64,000 nucleotides of DNA from Sphingobacteriia bacterium 24-36-13. Its GTDB lineage: Bacteria > Bacteroidota > Bacteroidia > Chitinophagales > Chitinophagaceae. The notes below the pieces were generated by a model. That model made no database searches. It was not told the origin of the DNA and was given only the letters and a program-made list of their open reading frames with translations. Within the stretch, counting starts at the first letter, position 1. Each line of letters opens with the position of its first letter. Of the stretch, positions 45,198 to 54,807 are shown piece after piece. The position numbers were made by a program, and so were the translations under genes. The DNA lies in assembly GCA_002281875.1 (NCBI GenBank), contig NCHN01000001.1:123144-187143 (forward strand), in the 5' to 3' direction.

Positions 45198-47459
45198 ATG
45201 TTATATATGTCGTTTGCTCCAATCATTGCCGCAAAACTTGGTTTGCGTGTTACTCAAGTTGAAACTGTTTTAGATTTATTAGCAGAAAGTGCTACGATTC
45301 CTTTTATTGCCCGATACAGAAAAGATAGTACTGGCAATTTAGATGAAGTTCAAATTCAGCAAATTCAAGATGAACAAAAAACCATTCTTGCATTTACTGA
45401 ACGTAAAACTTTTATAGAAAAAACAATTACTGAGCAAGGTAAAATGACGGAAGCTTTGCAAGCTAAAATAAATGCAGCTACTACTATTGTTGAATTGGAA
45501 GATATTTATTTGCCCTATAAAGTAAAGCGCAAAACGAAAGCGGTAGTGGCAAGAGAAAATGGGCTAGAGCCATTGGCTTTGTTTTTATTGGCTCAAGGGC
45601 AAGAAGATCCTGAAATAGAAGCAGCAAAATATTTCAATGAAAAAATAACGAATATAGAAGAAGCCCTCCAGGGTGCAAGAGATATTATTGCAGAGCAAGT
45701 AAATGAACAGGCTGAAATAAGGGCGCAACTTAGAAAACTTTTTGAAGATACCGCCACTTTGCAGAGTAAAGTATTAGCCGATAAAGAGGCAGAAGCCATC
45801 AAATACAAAGACTACTTTGACTTCTCAGAGCCCATTCATAAAATACCCTCACATCGTATATTAGCCATTTTAAGAGGGTTTTTAGAAGGGTTTTTACGAA
45901 TGACTATTGCGCCAGTAGAAGAGGATGCTATTGAAGCAATTGAAGCCTTCTTTATAAAAGGGATGAGTCCTTCAAGTGCACATATAAAAAAAGCCATTAA
46001 AGACGCATATCGAAGATTATTACAACCTAGTTTAGAAACAGAATGTAGAACTGTATTGAAGCAAAAGGCAGACGAAGAAGCCATCAATGTTTTTGCAGAA
46101 AATTTGCGTCAATTATTATTGAGTGCTCCTTTAGGAAGCAAGCGGGTATTGGCGATTGACCCTGGTTATAGAACGGGTTGCAAAGTGGTTTGTTTAGATG
46201 AATCTGGAGACTTGCTTACTACTGATTTGATTTATGTGCATGAGGCCAATAAAATGTATGATAGTGAATACAAAATAAAACAATTGGTAAAGCAATTCAA
46301 CATTCAAGTATTCGCTATTGGGGATGGAACTGCTGGTAGAGAAACAGAACAGTTTATTAAAAAATTGAATCTAGGCTTGCCAGTATTTTTAGTGAATGAA
46401 GATGGCGCTTCTGTTTATTCTGCCTCTGAAATTGCGAGGGAAGAGTTTCCTGATTATGATATTACGGTAAGAGGTTCGGTAAGCATTGGCCGAAGATTAA
46501 TGGATCCTTTAGCAGAGTTGGTAAAGATTGACCCCAAAAGTATTGGGGTAGGGCAGTATCAACATGATGTTAATCAGTTTAGACTAAAAGAAAAATTAGA
46601 CCAAACGGTAGTGAGTTGTGTAAATACCGTAGGAGTAAATTTAAATACAGCTAGCAAACAGCTCTTAAGTTATGTGAGTGGTATCAATGAATCAGTAGCA
46701 GAGAATATTATTAAGCAACGTAAATCATTGGGATCTTTTTCTAGTAGAGAAGAATTATTAAAAGTGCCAAGGTTGGGCGCTAAAGCATTTGAACAATGTG
46801 CAGGATTTTTGCGCATTCCTAAAGCAAAACATCCATTAGACGCAAGTGCAGTTCATCCTGAAGCATATCCAATTGTTGAAAAAATGGCTACTGATTTAGG
46901 AACCAATGTAGAAGCACTTATTGGGAATGAATCATTACTAAAAAATATTAATACTCAAAAATATATAACTGATCAAATTGGGGTACTGGCATTGAATGAT
47001 ATCATTAAAGAATTGCAAAAACCAGGGCTAGATCCAAGATCAGAAATAGAGCAATTTGAGTTTGCCAATATCTATTCTATGGAAGAAGTTACTGTTGGCT
47101 TGGTATTGCCTGGTGTAGTTACAAATTTGACAAGGTTTGGCGCATTTATCGATATTGGCGTTAAGCAAGATGGATTGGTGCATGTAAGCGAAATAGCCAA
47201 TCGATATATATCAGATCCAAGTGAAGCATTGAAATTAGGTCAAAAAGTTCAAGTAAAAGTATTAGAGGTAGATTTGAGCCGCAAGCGGATTGCACTCTCC
47301 ATCAAACAAACGGAAGCCGCTCCCGCAGCGGGTATTGGAGGCCGAAAAGACTTTAATCAACACAAGCGCTCTAATCAACCCGTAAAAAAAGAGGAAGATT
47401 TGAGCCAATTAAATGTAACAGATGCCCTACAAGCTTTGAAGAAGAAGTTTGGTAAATAG
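45198..47459 (+). CDS. Tex family RNA-binding transcription accessory protein
   Basis: A 753-residue Tex/Spt6-like protein. N-terminal LDLLAESATIPFIARYRKDS is the family signature. The YqgF/RNase H-like domain has LAIDPGYRTGCKVVCLDESG (about 315-335), HhH repeats follow (SYVSGINESVAENIIKQRK), and an S1 RNA-binding domain (LPGVVTNLTRFGAFIDIGVK) is at about 640-715. A second ATG is at 45207. It is the second gene of a plus-strand run and starts 26 bp after the exonuclease stop. Confidence 0.95.
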   Translation: MLYMSFAPIIAAKLGLRVTQVETVLDLLAESATIPFIARYRKDSTGNLDEVQIQQIQDEQKTILAFTERKTFIEKTITEQGKMTEALQAKINAATTIVELEDIYLPYKVKRKTKAVVARENGLEPLALFLLAQGQEDPEIEAAKYFNEKITNIEEALQGARDIIAEQVNEQAEIRAQLRKLFEDTATLQSKVLADKEAEAIKYKDYFDFSEPIHKIPSHRILAILRGFLEGFLRMTIAPVEEDAIEAIEAFFIKGMSPSSAHIKKAIKDAYRRLLQPSLETECRTVLKQKADEEAINVFAENLRQLLLSAPLGSKRVLAIDPGYRTGCKVVCLDESGDLLTTDLIYVHEANKMYDSEYKIKQLVKQFNIQVFAIGDGTAGRETEQFIKKLNLGLPVFLVNEDGASVYSASEIAREEFPDYDITVRGSVSIGRRLMDPLAELVKIDPKSIGVGQYQHDVNQFRLKEKLDQTVVSCVNTVGVNLNTASKQLLSYVSGINESVAENIIKQRKSLGSFSSREELLKVPRLGAKAFEQCAGFLRIPKAKHPLDASAVHPEAYPIVEKMATDLGTNVEALIGNESLLKNINTQKYITDQIGVLALNDIIKELQKPGLDPRSEIEQFEFANIYSMEEVTVGLVLPGVVTNLTRFGAFIDIGVKQDGLVHVSEIANRYISDPSEALKLGQKVQVKVLEVDLSRKRIALSIKQTEAAPAAGIGGRKDFNQHKRSNQPVKKEEDLSQLNVTDALQALKKKFGK

Positions 47460-47483
47460 CTTACCTTAGAATAAATCAATTGT

Positions 47484-48017
47484 ATGAAATATTTATTTAT
47501 TGTTTTTGCATTAATTTTTACTTGCAATTTCGCTAATGCTCAAAAAGTAGTACATCCCTTAATACCAATATATGGACCTGTAACTGAAGTTCCATTTGCA
47601 ACTGATATAATAGATAAGAATGGAGAGTATAAAGTACTCGTTGATATCACCAGTCCTTCAGCTAATCCAAAAGAGATTAGTGAGTTTTTTGAAAATATTG
47701 CACGCATTGCTAACTTGCACATAGCAGGAGGAGTTAATCCGAAGAAGCTAAAAATGGTGGCAGTTGTACATGGTGGTGCTGTTCCTTTCATATTGAATAA
47801 TGAAACCTATAAACAAAAATTTGGAGTAGATAATCCTAACCTTCCTTTGTTTGCTGCCATTAAAAATGCAGGTATTCCTTTATATGTTTGCGGCCAAACT
47901 TTATTTAAAAGAAAGGTAGACCCAGCTACCATTGCACCTGAATTTGAAACAGTGCTTTCTGCTATTACAACCATTACCACTTATGTTAACAAGGGGTATG
48001 TATTTCTGAAATTTTAA
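47484..48017 (+). CDS. Secreted DsrE-like protein
   Basis: A 177-residue exported protein with a signal peptide (1-19, ending NFANAQ). The mature part has the DsrE/DsrF fold pattern, including KMVAVVHGGAVPFILNNETY and IKNAGIPLYVCGQTLFKRKV, with a single Cys at the usual DsrE position. Cytoplasmic DsrE proteins relay sulfur; the periplasmic group here has no known role. It ends 2 bp before the helicase gene. Confidence 0.85.
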   Translation: MKYLFIVFALIFTCNFANAQKVVHPLIPIYGPVTEVPFATDIIDKNGEYKVLVDITSPSANPKEISEFFENIARIANLHIAGGVNPKKLKMVAVVHGGAVPFILNNETYKQKFGVDNPNLPLFAAIKNAGIPLYVCGQTLFKRKVDPATIAPEFETVLSAITTITTYVNKGYVFLKF

Positions 48018-48019
48018 TT

Positions 48020-49342
48020 ATGACTAAACTAAACGATAGTAAACAAACCCTTCAACTTTTAGGGATTGCCGCTTTAAATGAAATGCAAGAAGCTGCAGTC
48101 TCTAATATTGTACAACATAAGAATGTGTTGTTACTATCTCCAACTGGATCTGGAAAAACCCTTGCTTTTTTAATTCCATTATTAGAACATTTGAATCCTA
48201 AAGGTAAGCTGGTGCAAGCTTTGGTTTTGACCCCTTCCAGAGAATTAGCTATTCAAATAGAACAGGTTTGGAAAGCCATGCAAACTGGATATAAAATTAT
48301 TTGTTCCTATGGGGGGCATGATATGCCTACTGAAATCAATAGTTTGGTGGAGCCTCCCGCATTATTGGTGGGCACCCCAGGTAGAATTGCCGATCACCTT
48401 AAAAGAAGAACCTTCGATCCAAAAGGGATTCGGTTGTATATTTTTGATGAGTTTGATAAATCATTGGCATTGGGTTTTGAAGAAGACATGGAATATATTA
48501 CTAAGGCCTTAAAACCTGAAGTGCAAAAAGTGTTTGTTTCAGCTACGGCATCTATTGCTATTCCTGCATTTGCTGAACCCAAACAGTTGGTTGTATTGAA
48601 TTTTTTAAAAGGCCGTGATGAAGCGCCAACCGTTGAAATGCATACGGTGTGGTCTCCCGAAAAAGACAAAGTGAATACACTCTACGATTTATTGTGCACT
48701 TTAGGTAAAGTGCCTGTAATCATTTTTTGTAATCACCGTGAAGCTGTGGAAAGAACAGGCAGTTTATTAGCCGAATTGGGTATTGCCAACACCATTTTTC
48801 ATGGAGGAATGGAACAGATGCAAAGGGAACAAGCTTTAATTAAATTTAGAAATGGGACTGCACAATATTTGATTGCAACAGATTTAGCTGCAAGGGGATT
48901 AGACATTCCTGATATTGATCATATTGTCCACTATCATTTACCTTCAACCAACGCAGAATTTACCCATCGTAATGGAAGAACTTCTAGGATGAATAGTAAA
49001 GGTAATGTCTATCTTATTTTGCATGAAGACGAAACCCTACCGAATTATTTACCCGAAACGCCGCCTACTTTTTCGTTGAAATTACATGCTCCACCACCTG
49101 CTGCTTCAGAATGGGGAACGGTGTATTTAAACGGTGGTAAAAAAGATAAGTTGAATAAAGTAGACATTGTAGGCTTGTTTATTCAAAAAGGGAATTTGAC
49201 AAAAGAAGAATTAGGTTTAATTATGGTGAAAGACCATAACTGTTTTGTGGCGGTTAAAAAAAGTAAAATATCATCATTATTGAAACTGGTTCGTGAAGAA
49301 AAAATTAAAGGAAAAAAATTCCTAATCATGGAAGCTCGCTAA
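48020..49342 (+). CDS. DEAD-box family RNA helicase (DEFD variant)
   Basis: A 440-residue superfamily 2 RNA helicase. Motif I is SPTGSGKT, Ia LTPSREL, Ib GTPGRI, motif III SATAS, and the C-terminal RecA domain has ATDLAARGLDIP and HRNGRTSRM. Motif II reads DEFD instead of DEAD. The last 80 residues (VDIVGLFIQKGNLTKEELGLIM) resemble the short RNA-binding domain at the end of DbpA-type helicases. Ribosome assembly or RNA remodelling is likely. Confidence 0.9.
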   Translation: MTKLNDSKQTLQLLGIAALNEMQEAAVSNIVQHKNVLLLSPTGSGKTLAFLIPLLEHLNPKGKLVQALVLTPSRELAIQIEQVWKAMQTGYKIICSYGGHDMPTEINSLVEPPALLVGTPGRIADHLKRRTFDPKGIRLYIFDEFDKSLALGFEEDMEYITKALKPEVQKVFVSATASIAIPAFAEPKQLVVLNFLKGRDEAPTVEMHTVWSPEKDKVNTLYDLLCTLGKVPVIIFCNHREAVERTGSLLAELGIANTIFHGGMEQMQREQALIKFRNGTAQYLIATDLAARGLDIPDIDHIVHYHLPSTNAEFTHRNGRTSRMNSKGNVYLILHEDETLPNYLPETPPTFSLKLHAPPPAASEWGTVYLNGGKKDKLNKVDIVGLFIQKGNLTKEELGLIMVKDHNCFVAVKKSKISSLLKLVREEKIKGKKFLIMEAR

Positions 49343-49393
49343 CCTAATTGCTTCTGAACTAATTTGCTTATTTTGAGTCATTAAATATTTGCT

Positions 49394-51862
49394 ATGAGGA
49401 TTATTCCATTGCTTGTATCAGCCCTATTAACTTGGGGCGCAGTTCACTTGTTTAACACCCAGTTGTCTGTTGGTGGAAGTAAAACCCCTAGGCTGGGGTA
49501 TTTTTTATCCCCTCAACATGGTTTTTGGCAGAATGCAGAACCTACTGATGTTAATTACAATGATAATGTTCAATTAAAAGGATTAGCCGGAAAGGTAGAA
49601 GTTTATATAGACGATCGTTTAGTGCCACATATTTATGCGGATGAAGATAACGACGCTTATTATGTACAAGGATATTTGCATGCTAAGTTTAGACTTTGGC
49701 AAATGGAATTTCAGACCCATGTTGCTGCAGGTCGTTTAAGTGAAATTGTAGGGAAAGAAAGAATTGGTACAGATAAATTTTTTAGAAGATTGGGAATGGT
49801 TTATGGGGCTGAAAGAACCAAGGCTTATGTAGAGAAAAATAATCCTGAAATGCAATCCGCTATTGATGCTTACGCAAAAGGGGTAAATGCTTATATAGCA
49901 CAATTGAAGCCTGAACAAATTCCATTTGAGTACAAATTACTCGATTATAAACCCGAAGCATGGACTTCATTAAAGACTTATTTGTTTCAGATGTTTATGT
50001 CTTATGATTTAACAGGGCGAGGTGCTGTTACCGATTTACAGATGAGCAATGCCAGAAACTATTTTAGCTATAAGGATTTTGATTTGTTGTTTACAGATGT
50101 TCAAGATTCTTTAGATCCGATTATTCCAAGAGGCACTGTGTACGCTCCTCCTGCTATTAAGCCAGTTGCCCCAGCTGATGTACAAACTACCTACTTAGGC
50201 GATACCACTGGTAGTTCAACAGCGTTGGCTCCATTTATTCCAAACAAAAGCAATGGAAGCAATAACTGGGTTGTAGGTGGTTCTAAAACAAAATCTGGTA
50301 GACCAATACTTGCCAATGATCCACATTTAGGGTTGAATTTACCATCTCTTTGGTACGAAGTGCAAATATCAACCCCTACCCATCGTACTTATGGCGCTAG
50401 TTTCCCAGGTTCTCCTGCTGTTATCATTGGATTTAATGATAGTATTGCTTGGGGAGTTACTAATGCTGGAAGAGATGTGTTAGACTATTACGATATGAAG
50501 TTTAAGGACACTACCTTAAATGAATATTGGTTTAAAGGTCAGTGGGTTAAAGCGGAGAAAAGAATTGAAACTATTAAAATAAAAGATAGTGCTACTATCC
50601 AAGAAAATATTGCAATCACTGTATTTGGACCAACTATGTATGACCACAATTATAAAAATAGTGGTTCAGGGGGTAAAAATTTAGCCTTAAGATGGACTGC
50701 GCACGATGGTGGTAGTGGTCTATTGGCTTTTTATAAATTGAATCATGCAAAGAATTACGATGATTATTTAGAAGCTATTTCACACTGGAATAGCACTGGT
50801 CAGAATTTTGCTTTTGCTTCTAAAACAGGCGATATTGCTTTAAAGCAACAAGCCAATTTTGTGGCAAGATGGTATAGACAAGGCGACTTTATTTTACCTG
50901 GCCAGGACAGTGCTTATGCTTGGCAAGGCTTTATTCCTACTGATGAGAACCCAATGATAAAAAATCCTGAGCGTGGTTTTGTAAGCAGTGCCAATCAAAA
51001 ATCAACTGATCAAACTTATCCTTATTATTTGGGGGCGGCAAGTAATTTCCCGGTTTATAGAGGTGTGATTATCAATAGGAAGTTGAATGCTTTAACAAAT
51101 GCAACGCCACAAGATATTCAGCGTCTTCAAATGGATAATTACAATGTATTTGCAGAAATGGCTAGACCCGTATTATTAAAATACATTGATCTAGCATCTT
51201 TAACAGCTGATGAGAAAAAATACATTAATATATTAAGCTCTTGGAATTTAGTAAGTGATATTAATGAAAAAGGAGCTACAGTATTTAATGTTATTTGGGA
51301 TAGTTTGGAAACAACAATATGGTCTGATGAATTTGCAGGGGCTACCACTAGTTTGGGTTGGCCCGATGAAATAACTTTGTTAGAAAGTATTAAAAGAGAT
51401 AGCCTTTATTCTTTCGCTGATAATATAAAAACGCCCAACAAAAAAGAATCAATTGCTGATGCAGTAATGGAAGCAGTAAAGAAAGCAACAGCTGTATTAG
51501 TGAAAGCAGATAAAGAAGGTAAATTAGATTGGGCTGCGTTTAAAGATACCCGTGTTTCCCATTTACTAAAAATTAATGCATTGAGTTCTTTGCATTTGCC
51601 AATTGGGGGCGGGAAACATATTATTAATGCCACTACAGAAACACATGGCCCAAGTTGGCGAATGATAGTGCATATGACCGATGAAATAGAAGCCTATGGA
51701 GTTTATCCAGGTGGCCAAAATGGTAATCCTGGAAGCAAGTACTACGATACTTTTATGAATTATTGGGCAACTGGAAAGTATTATCCAATTCTATTTATGC
51801 ACCTTAAAGATGCACCAAGTAATAAACGCATCAAGTGGTTAATGACATTTACCCAAGCTTAA
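49394..51862 (+). CDS. Penicillin acylase family Ntn-hydrolase
   Basis: An 822-residue exported precursor. Residues 1-17 or so are hydrophobic. Alpha chain begins at VYIDDRLVPHIYADEDNDAY; the autoproteolytic site is before Ser289 in NGSNNWVVGG, giving the beta chain with GRPILANDPHLGLNLPSLWY, which carries the usual DPHL motif. These enzymes hydrolyse amides, such as penicillin G or acyl-homoserine lactones; the actual amide cannot be read off sequence. It is 51 bp after the helicase gene. Confidence 0.92.
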   Translation: MRIIPLLVSALLTWGAVHLFNTQLSVGGSKTPRLGYFLSPQHGFWQNAEPTDVNYNDNVQLKGLAGKVEVYIDDRLVPHIYADEDNDAYYVQGYLHAKFRLWQMEFQTHVAAGRLSEIVGKERIGTDKFFRRLGMVYGAERTKAYVEKNNPEMQSAIDAYAKGVNAYIAQLKPEQIPFEYKLLDYKPEAWTSLKTYLFQMFMSYDLTGRGAVTDLQMSNARNYFSYKDFDLLFTDVQDSLDPIIPRGTVYAPPAIKPVAPADVQTTYLGDTTGSSTALAPFIPNKSNGSNNWVVGGSKTKSGRPILANDPHLGLNLPSLWYEVQISTPTHRTYGASFPGSPAVIIGFNDSIAWGVTNAGRDVLDYYDMKFKDTTLNEYWFKGQWVKAEKRIETIKIKDSATIQENIAITVFGPTMYDHNYKNSGSGGKNLALRWTAHDGGSGLLAFYKLNHAKNYDDYLEAISHWNSTGQNFAFASKTGDIALKQQANFVARWYRQGDFILPGQDSAYAWQGFIPTDENPMIKNPERGFVSSANQKSTDQTYPYYLGAASNFPVYRGVIINRKLNALTNATPQDIQRLQMDNYNVFAEMARPVLLKYIDLASLTADEKKYINILSSWNLVSDINEKGATVFNVIWDSLETTIWSDEFAGATTSLGWPDEITLLESIKRDSLYSFADNIKTPNKKESIADAVMEAVKKATAVLVKADKEGKLDWAAFKDTRVSHLLKINALSSLHLPIGGGKHIINATTETHGPSWRMIVHMTDEIEAYGVYPGGQNGNPGSKYYDTFMNYWATGKYYPILFMHLKDAPSNKRIKWLMTFTQA

Positions 51863-51871
51863 ATACATTAT

Positions 51872-52216
51872 ATGAAATTTATAGTATCCTTATTTTTAAC
51901 GGCGTTATTGGCATTTGTTGCAGGACTTTTCACTCAATTGCCTTGGTGGGTTTTTGTGGTTACTTCTTTTGTTGTTGCTGCATTATTGCATCAGTCTCCG
52001 GGCAAATCTTTTTTAAGTGGTTTTCTAGGTTTATTCTTATTATGGATAGTCTTAGCTTTTATTAAAGACGCAGCCAATGAACATATCCTTTCCGCAAAAG
52101 TGGCATTAATACTTCCATTGGGCGGCTCTTATATGATGTTGATATTGGTTACCGGTATTATTGGTGGATTAATCAGTGGTTTAGCCGCATTAACAGGGTC
52201 TTTTGTAAAGAAATAG
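51872..52216 (+). CDS. Small hydrophobic membrane protein, function unknown
   Basis: A 114-residue protein, almost entirely hydrophobic, with about three to four helices. I do not recognise a family. It lies between the penicillin acylase and tilS genes, 9 bp and 2 bp from each, and seems to be in the same operon. Confidence 0.7.
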   Translation: MKFIVSLFLTALLAFVAGLFTQLPWWVFVVTSFVVAALLHQSPGKSFLSGFLGLFLLWIVLAFIKDAANEHILSAKVALILPLGGSYMMLILVTGIIGGLISGLAALTGSFVKK

Positions 52217-52218
52217 GT

Positions 52219-53595
52219 ATGAACTTATTGAATCAATTCCAACAGAATTGGCAATTCCATTATGCTCCATTGATATTGCCAAGACAAAAAATTTTGTTGG
52301 CATTGAGTGGTGGAATAGATAGTACTGTACTAGCACATTTATTACATCAATCAAAGATTGAATTTATTGCTGCTCATGTTAATTATCAATTGAGAGGCGA
52401 GGAGAGTAATAGAGATGAAAATTTTATTGTTTCTCTCTGTACAAGCTTACAAATTCCTTTGTTGGTTAAAAGAATCGACACCAAAAAATATATGTCTGAG
52501 AAACAATTGTCGGTTCAAGTAGCTGCAAGAGAAATCAGGTATAATTGGTTCGATGAAATTAGGCTAAATGATATTACACTTAGTAATGCTTGGGTAGCTA
52601 CTGCACATCATGCAAATGATTCTGTGGAAACCAGTATGATGCATTTTTTTAGAGGGACTGGCATTGAGGGACTAAAAGGAATTTCAGCCATTCATCAATC
52701 AAAAAAAATATTGAGGCCCTTGCTTCCTTTTTTTAGGAGTCAAATTGAATTATATGCTGAAGATAATGGGATTTCTTTTATTGTAGATTCTTCAAATTTA
52801 ACGAATCAGTATACCAGGAATTTTTTAAGAAATTCAATCATTCCTGAATTAGAAAAAGTAATTCCATCTGTTCAAGAAAATATTTTTCAAAATACACAAC
52901 GATTTTCTGAAGTAACCATATTGTACAAGCAAGCAGTGCATCAACAACTAAAAAAAATGCTTGAACAAAAGGGAAATGAATGGCATATACCTGTTCTTAA
53001 GTGGAAGAAAGTGAATCCCATACAAACTATAACTTGGGAAATTATAGAGCCTTTTGGATTTTCGGCTGCTCAAATTTCTGAAGTAATCAAATTGCTGGAT
53101 GGAACAAATAGTAGTTTTATCAATTCACCTAGCCATCGGATAATAAAGAATAGGCAATGGATGATAATTGCCCCAACTGCACAAAATGAATCTAACCATA
53201 TTGTAATTGAAGGGATAGGGAAAACCTTATTTATAGAAGGGGAACTTACTATTTCTTCACACGATATTGCTGATGTTTCAAATGAATTAACCAAGATCAA
53301 TTTAGATACCAAACAATTAAGTATTGAGTGGTTGGATGCCCATGCAATAAAGTTTCCCTTGCTTTTAAGGCAATGGGCTGTGGGTGATTATTTTTATCCC
53401 TTAGGTATGTCTAAGAAGAAAAAAGTGGCTAAGTTTTTAATTGACTCCAGATTAAGTAAAACAGATAAAGAAAAAATTTGGGTACTTGAATCCAATAAAA
53501 AAATTATTGCCATAATTGGATTACGCATTGATAATAGGTTTAGGTATACCGCGGCTACTAAACAATTATTAAAAATTCAGTATACCCGTATCTAG
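52219..53595 (+). CDS. tilS: tRNA(Ile)-lysidine synthetase TilS
   Basis: A 458-residue enzyme that adds lysine to C34 of tRNA-Ile2, changing its codon from AUG to AUA. The PP-loop SGGIDS is at 30-35. HHANDSVETSMMHFFRGTGI and the RPLLPFFRSQIELYAEDNGI block are hallmarks; the C-terminal domain (about 375-458), with LRQWAVGDYFYPLGMSKKKK, is also present. Two-base gap to the previous gene. Its TAG shares the CTAG palindrome with the convergent rhomboid gene's stop. Confidence 0.95.
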   Translation: MNLLNQFQQNWQFHYAPLILPRQKILLALSGGIDSTVLAHLLHQSKIEFIAAHVNYQLRGEESNRDENFIVSLCTSLQIPLLVKRIDTKKYMSEKQLSVQVAAREIRYNWFDEIRLNDITLSNAWVATAHHANDSVETSMMHFFRGTGIEGLKGISAIHQSKKILRPLLPFFRSQIELYAEDNGISFIVDSSNLTNQYTRNFLRNSIIPELEKVIPSVQENIFQNTQRFSEVTILYKQAVHQQLKKMLEQKGNEWHIPVLKWKKVNPIQTITWEIIEPFGFSAAQISEVIKLLDGTNSSFINSPSHRIIKNRQWMIIAPTAQNESNHIVIEGIGKTLFIEGELTISSHDIADVSNELTKINLDTKQLSIEWLDAHAIKFPLLLRQWAVGDYFYPLGMSKKKKVAKFLIDSRLSKTDKEKIWVLESNKKIIAIIGLRIDNRFRYTAATKQLLKIQYTRI

Positions 53596-54236
53596 AATGA
53601 TCCGAGGTATAATTGAATAGCGTTTAAGAAGTTTTCTATTGCATTAAACTTGGTCATAAAGCTAGTGGTGATTACCACAAATACAATCCCAAATATAGCC
53701 CCCCAAATATGCGCTGAGTGATTAATATTTCCATGTCCTTTTTTTGCTAAGTACGCCGATAAGATTAAATACAAGGGACCAAATATAAATCCTGGAATAT
53801 GAAATGGAATGGGGAAAATTCCCATTCCCATTGTAGGATATAAAAATATACCAGCAAATATGACTGCAGATACGGCTCCAGAAGCACCTAAACTTCTATA
53901 ATGATAGTTGTTTTGATTGTTAAAATAAGTGGGTAATAAACAAACAATCAACGATACAACATATAAGACTATGTAAATGACTTTACCTGATTCACCAAAA
54001 ATCTGTACAAATGTTTTTTCAACAAGGTCTCCAAATAAATAAAAGGAATACATATTGAATACCAAATGCATGATATCTGCATGAATTAAACCACTTGTAA
54101 TAAAACGGTACCACTGGTTCCTATTGGTAATGGCAGGCGGATAAAAAATTAAATCGTCTAACACTTTTTGGTTTGAAAAAGCCGTAAACGAAATAAGACT
54201 AGTTAAAAGTATTATGCTAATGGTTAAAGTAATCAT
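53592..54236 (-). CDS. Rhomboid family intramembrane serine protease
   Basis: A 214-residue protease with about six membrane helices. Catalytic Ser119 is in SLGASGAVSAVI, and His176 in NHSAHIWGAIFG. The WYRFITSGLIHADIMHLVFN segment is the first-helix signature. It is 3 bp after rlmH on the same strand. Substrate unknown. Confidence 0.92.
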   Translation of the reverse strand: MITLTISIILLTSLISFTAFSNQKVLDDLIFYPPAITNRNQWYRFITSGLIHADIMHLVFNMYSFYLFGDLVEKTFVQIFGESGKVIYIVLYVVSLIVCLLPTYFNNQNNYHYRSLGASGAVSAVIFAGIFLYPTMGMGIFPIPFHIPGFIFGPLYLILSAYLAKKGHGNINHSAHIWGAIFGIVFVVITTSFMTKFNAIENFLNAIQLYLGSF

Positions 54237-54239
54237 GGG

Positions 54240-54713
54240 TTAAATATGGTGGTATTTTTCGTTTCTAATGATGGTGCAAGCTCGGTATAATTGTTCTGAT
54301 AAAATTAATCTGGCAAGCATATGTGGGAATACTAAAGGAGACAAACTCCACACCAATTGCGCTCTATTACTAACAATGGGGTCAACTCCAAATGCACCCC
54401 CAATCAAAAATACCAATTGTTTATTACTATCATTGGCTCTTTGTTGTATAAATTGAGCCAGTTGGGGAGAGCTAAATGATTTTCCTCTTTCATCCAATAA
54501 AATCAAATAATCGTCTTTGTCTATTTGGTTTAGTATTAAACTTGCTTCTGCCTTTTTGAGCTCTGTTTCAGATAAACTTGGCGCAGTTTTTGGAGTGGGT
54601 ATGATCAACCAATCTGCTTTGAAATATTTGTTAATCCTTTGAGTGAAATCGTTGATTCCCTCTTTTACATAGGGCTCATGGGGTTTCCCAACAGAAATCA
54701 AACGTAGTTTCAT
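54240..54713 (-). CDS. rlmH: 23S rRNA (pseudouridine-1915-N3)-methyltransferase RlmH
   Basis: A 157-residue SPOUT methyltransferase that modifies helix 69 of 23S rRNA. Start KLRLISVGKPHEPYVKEGI, central LIGGAFGVDPIV and the knot end FPHMLARLILSEQLYRACTI are the family hallmarks, and it ends with the typical EKYHH motif. Usual length. Confidence 0.96.
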   Translation of the reverse strand: MKLRLISVGKPHEPYVKEGINDFTQRINKYFKADWLIIPTPKTAPSLSETELKKAEASLILNQIDKDDYLILLDERGKSFSSPQLAQFIQQRANDSNKQLVFLIGGAFGVDPIVSNRAQLVWSLSPLVFPHMLARLILSEQLYRACTIIRNEKYHHI

Positions 54714-54807
54714 TGGTTAAAAATAGTCAACAAAACAATTGCAGCCAATTTGTGCTGCTTTGTAAGTTGCAACAGACAAAGTATCTTACAGTTAAATTGT
54801 ACAAAGC

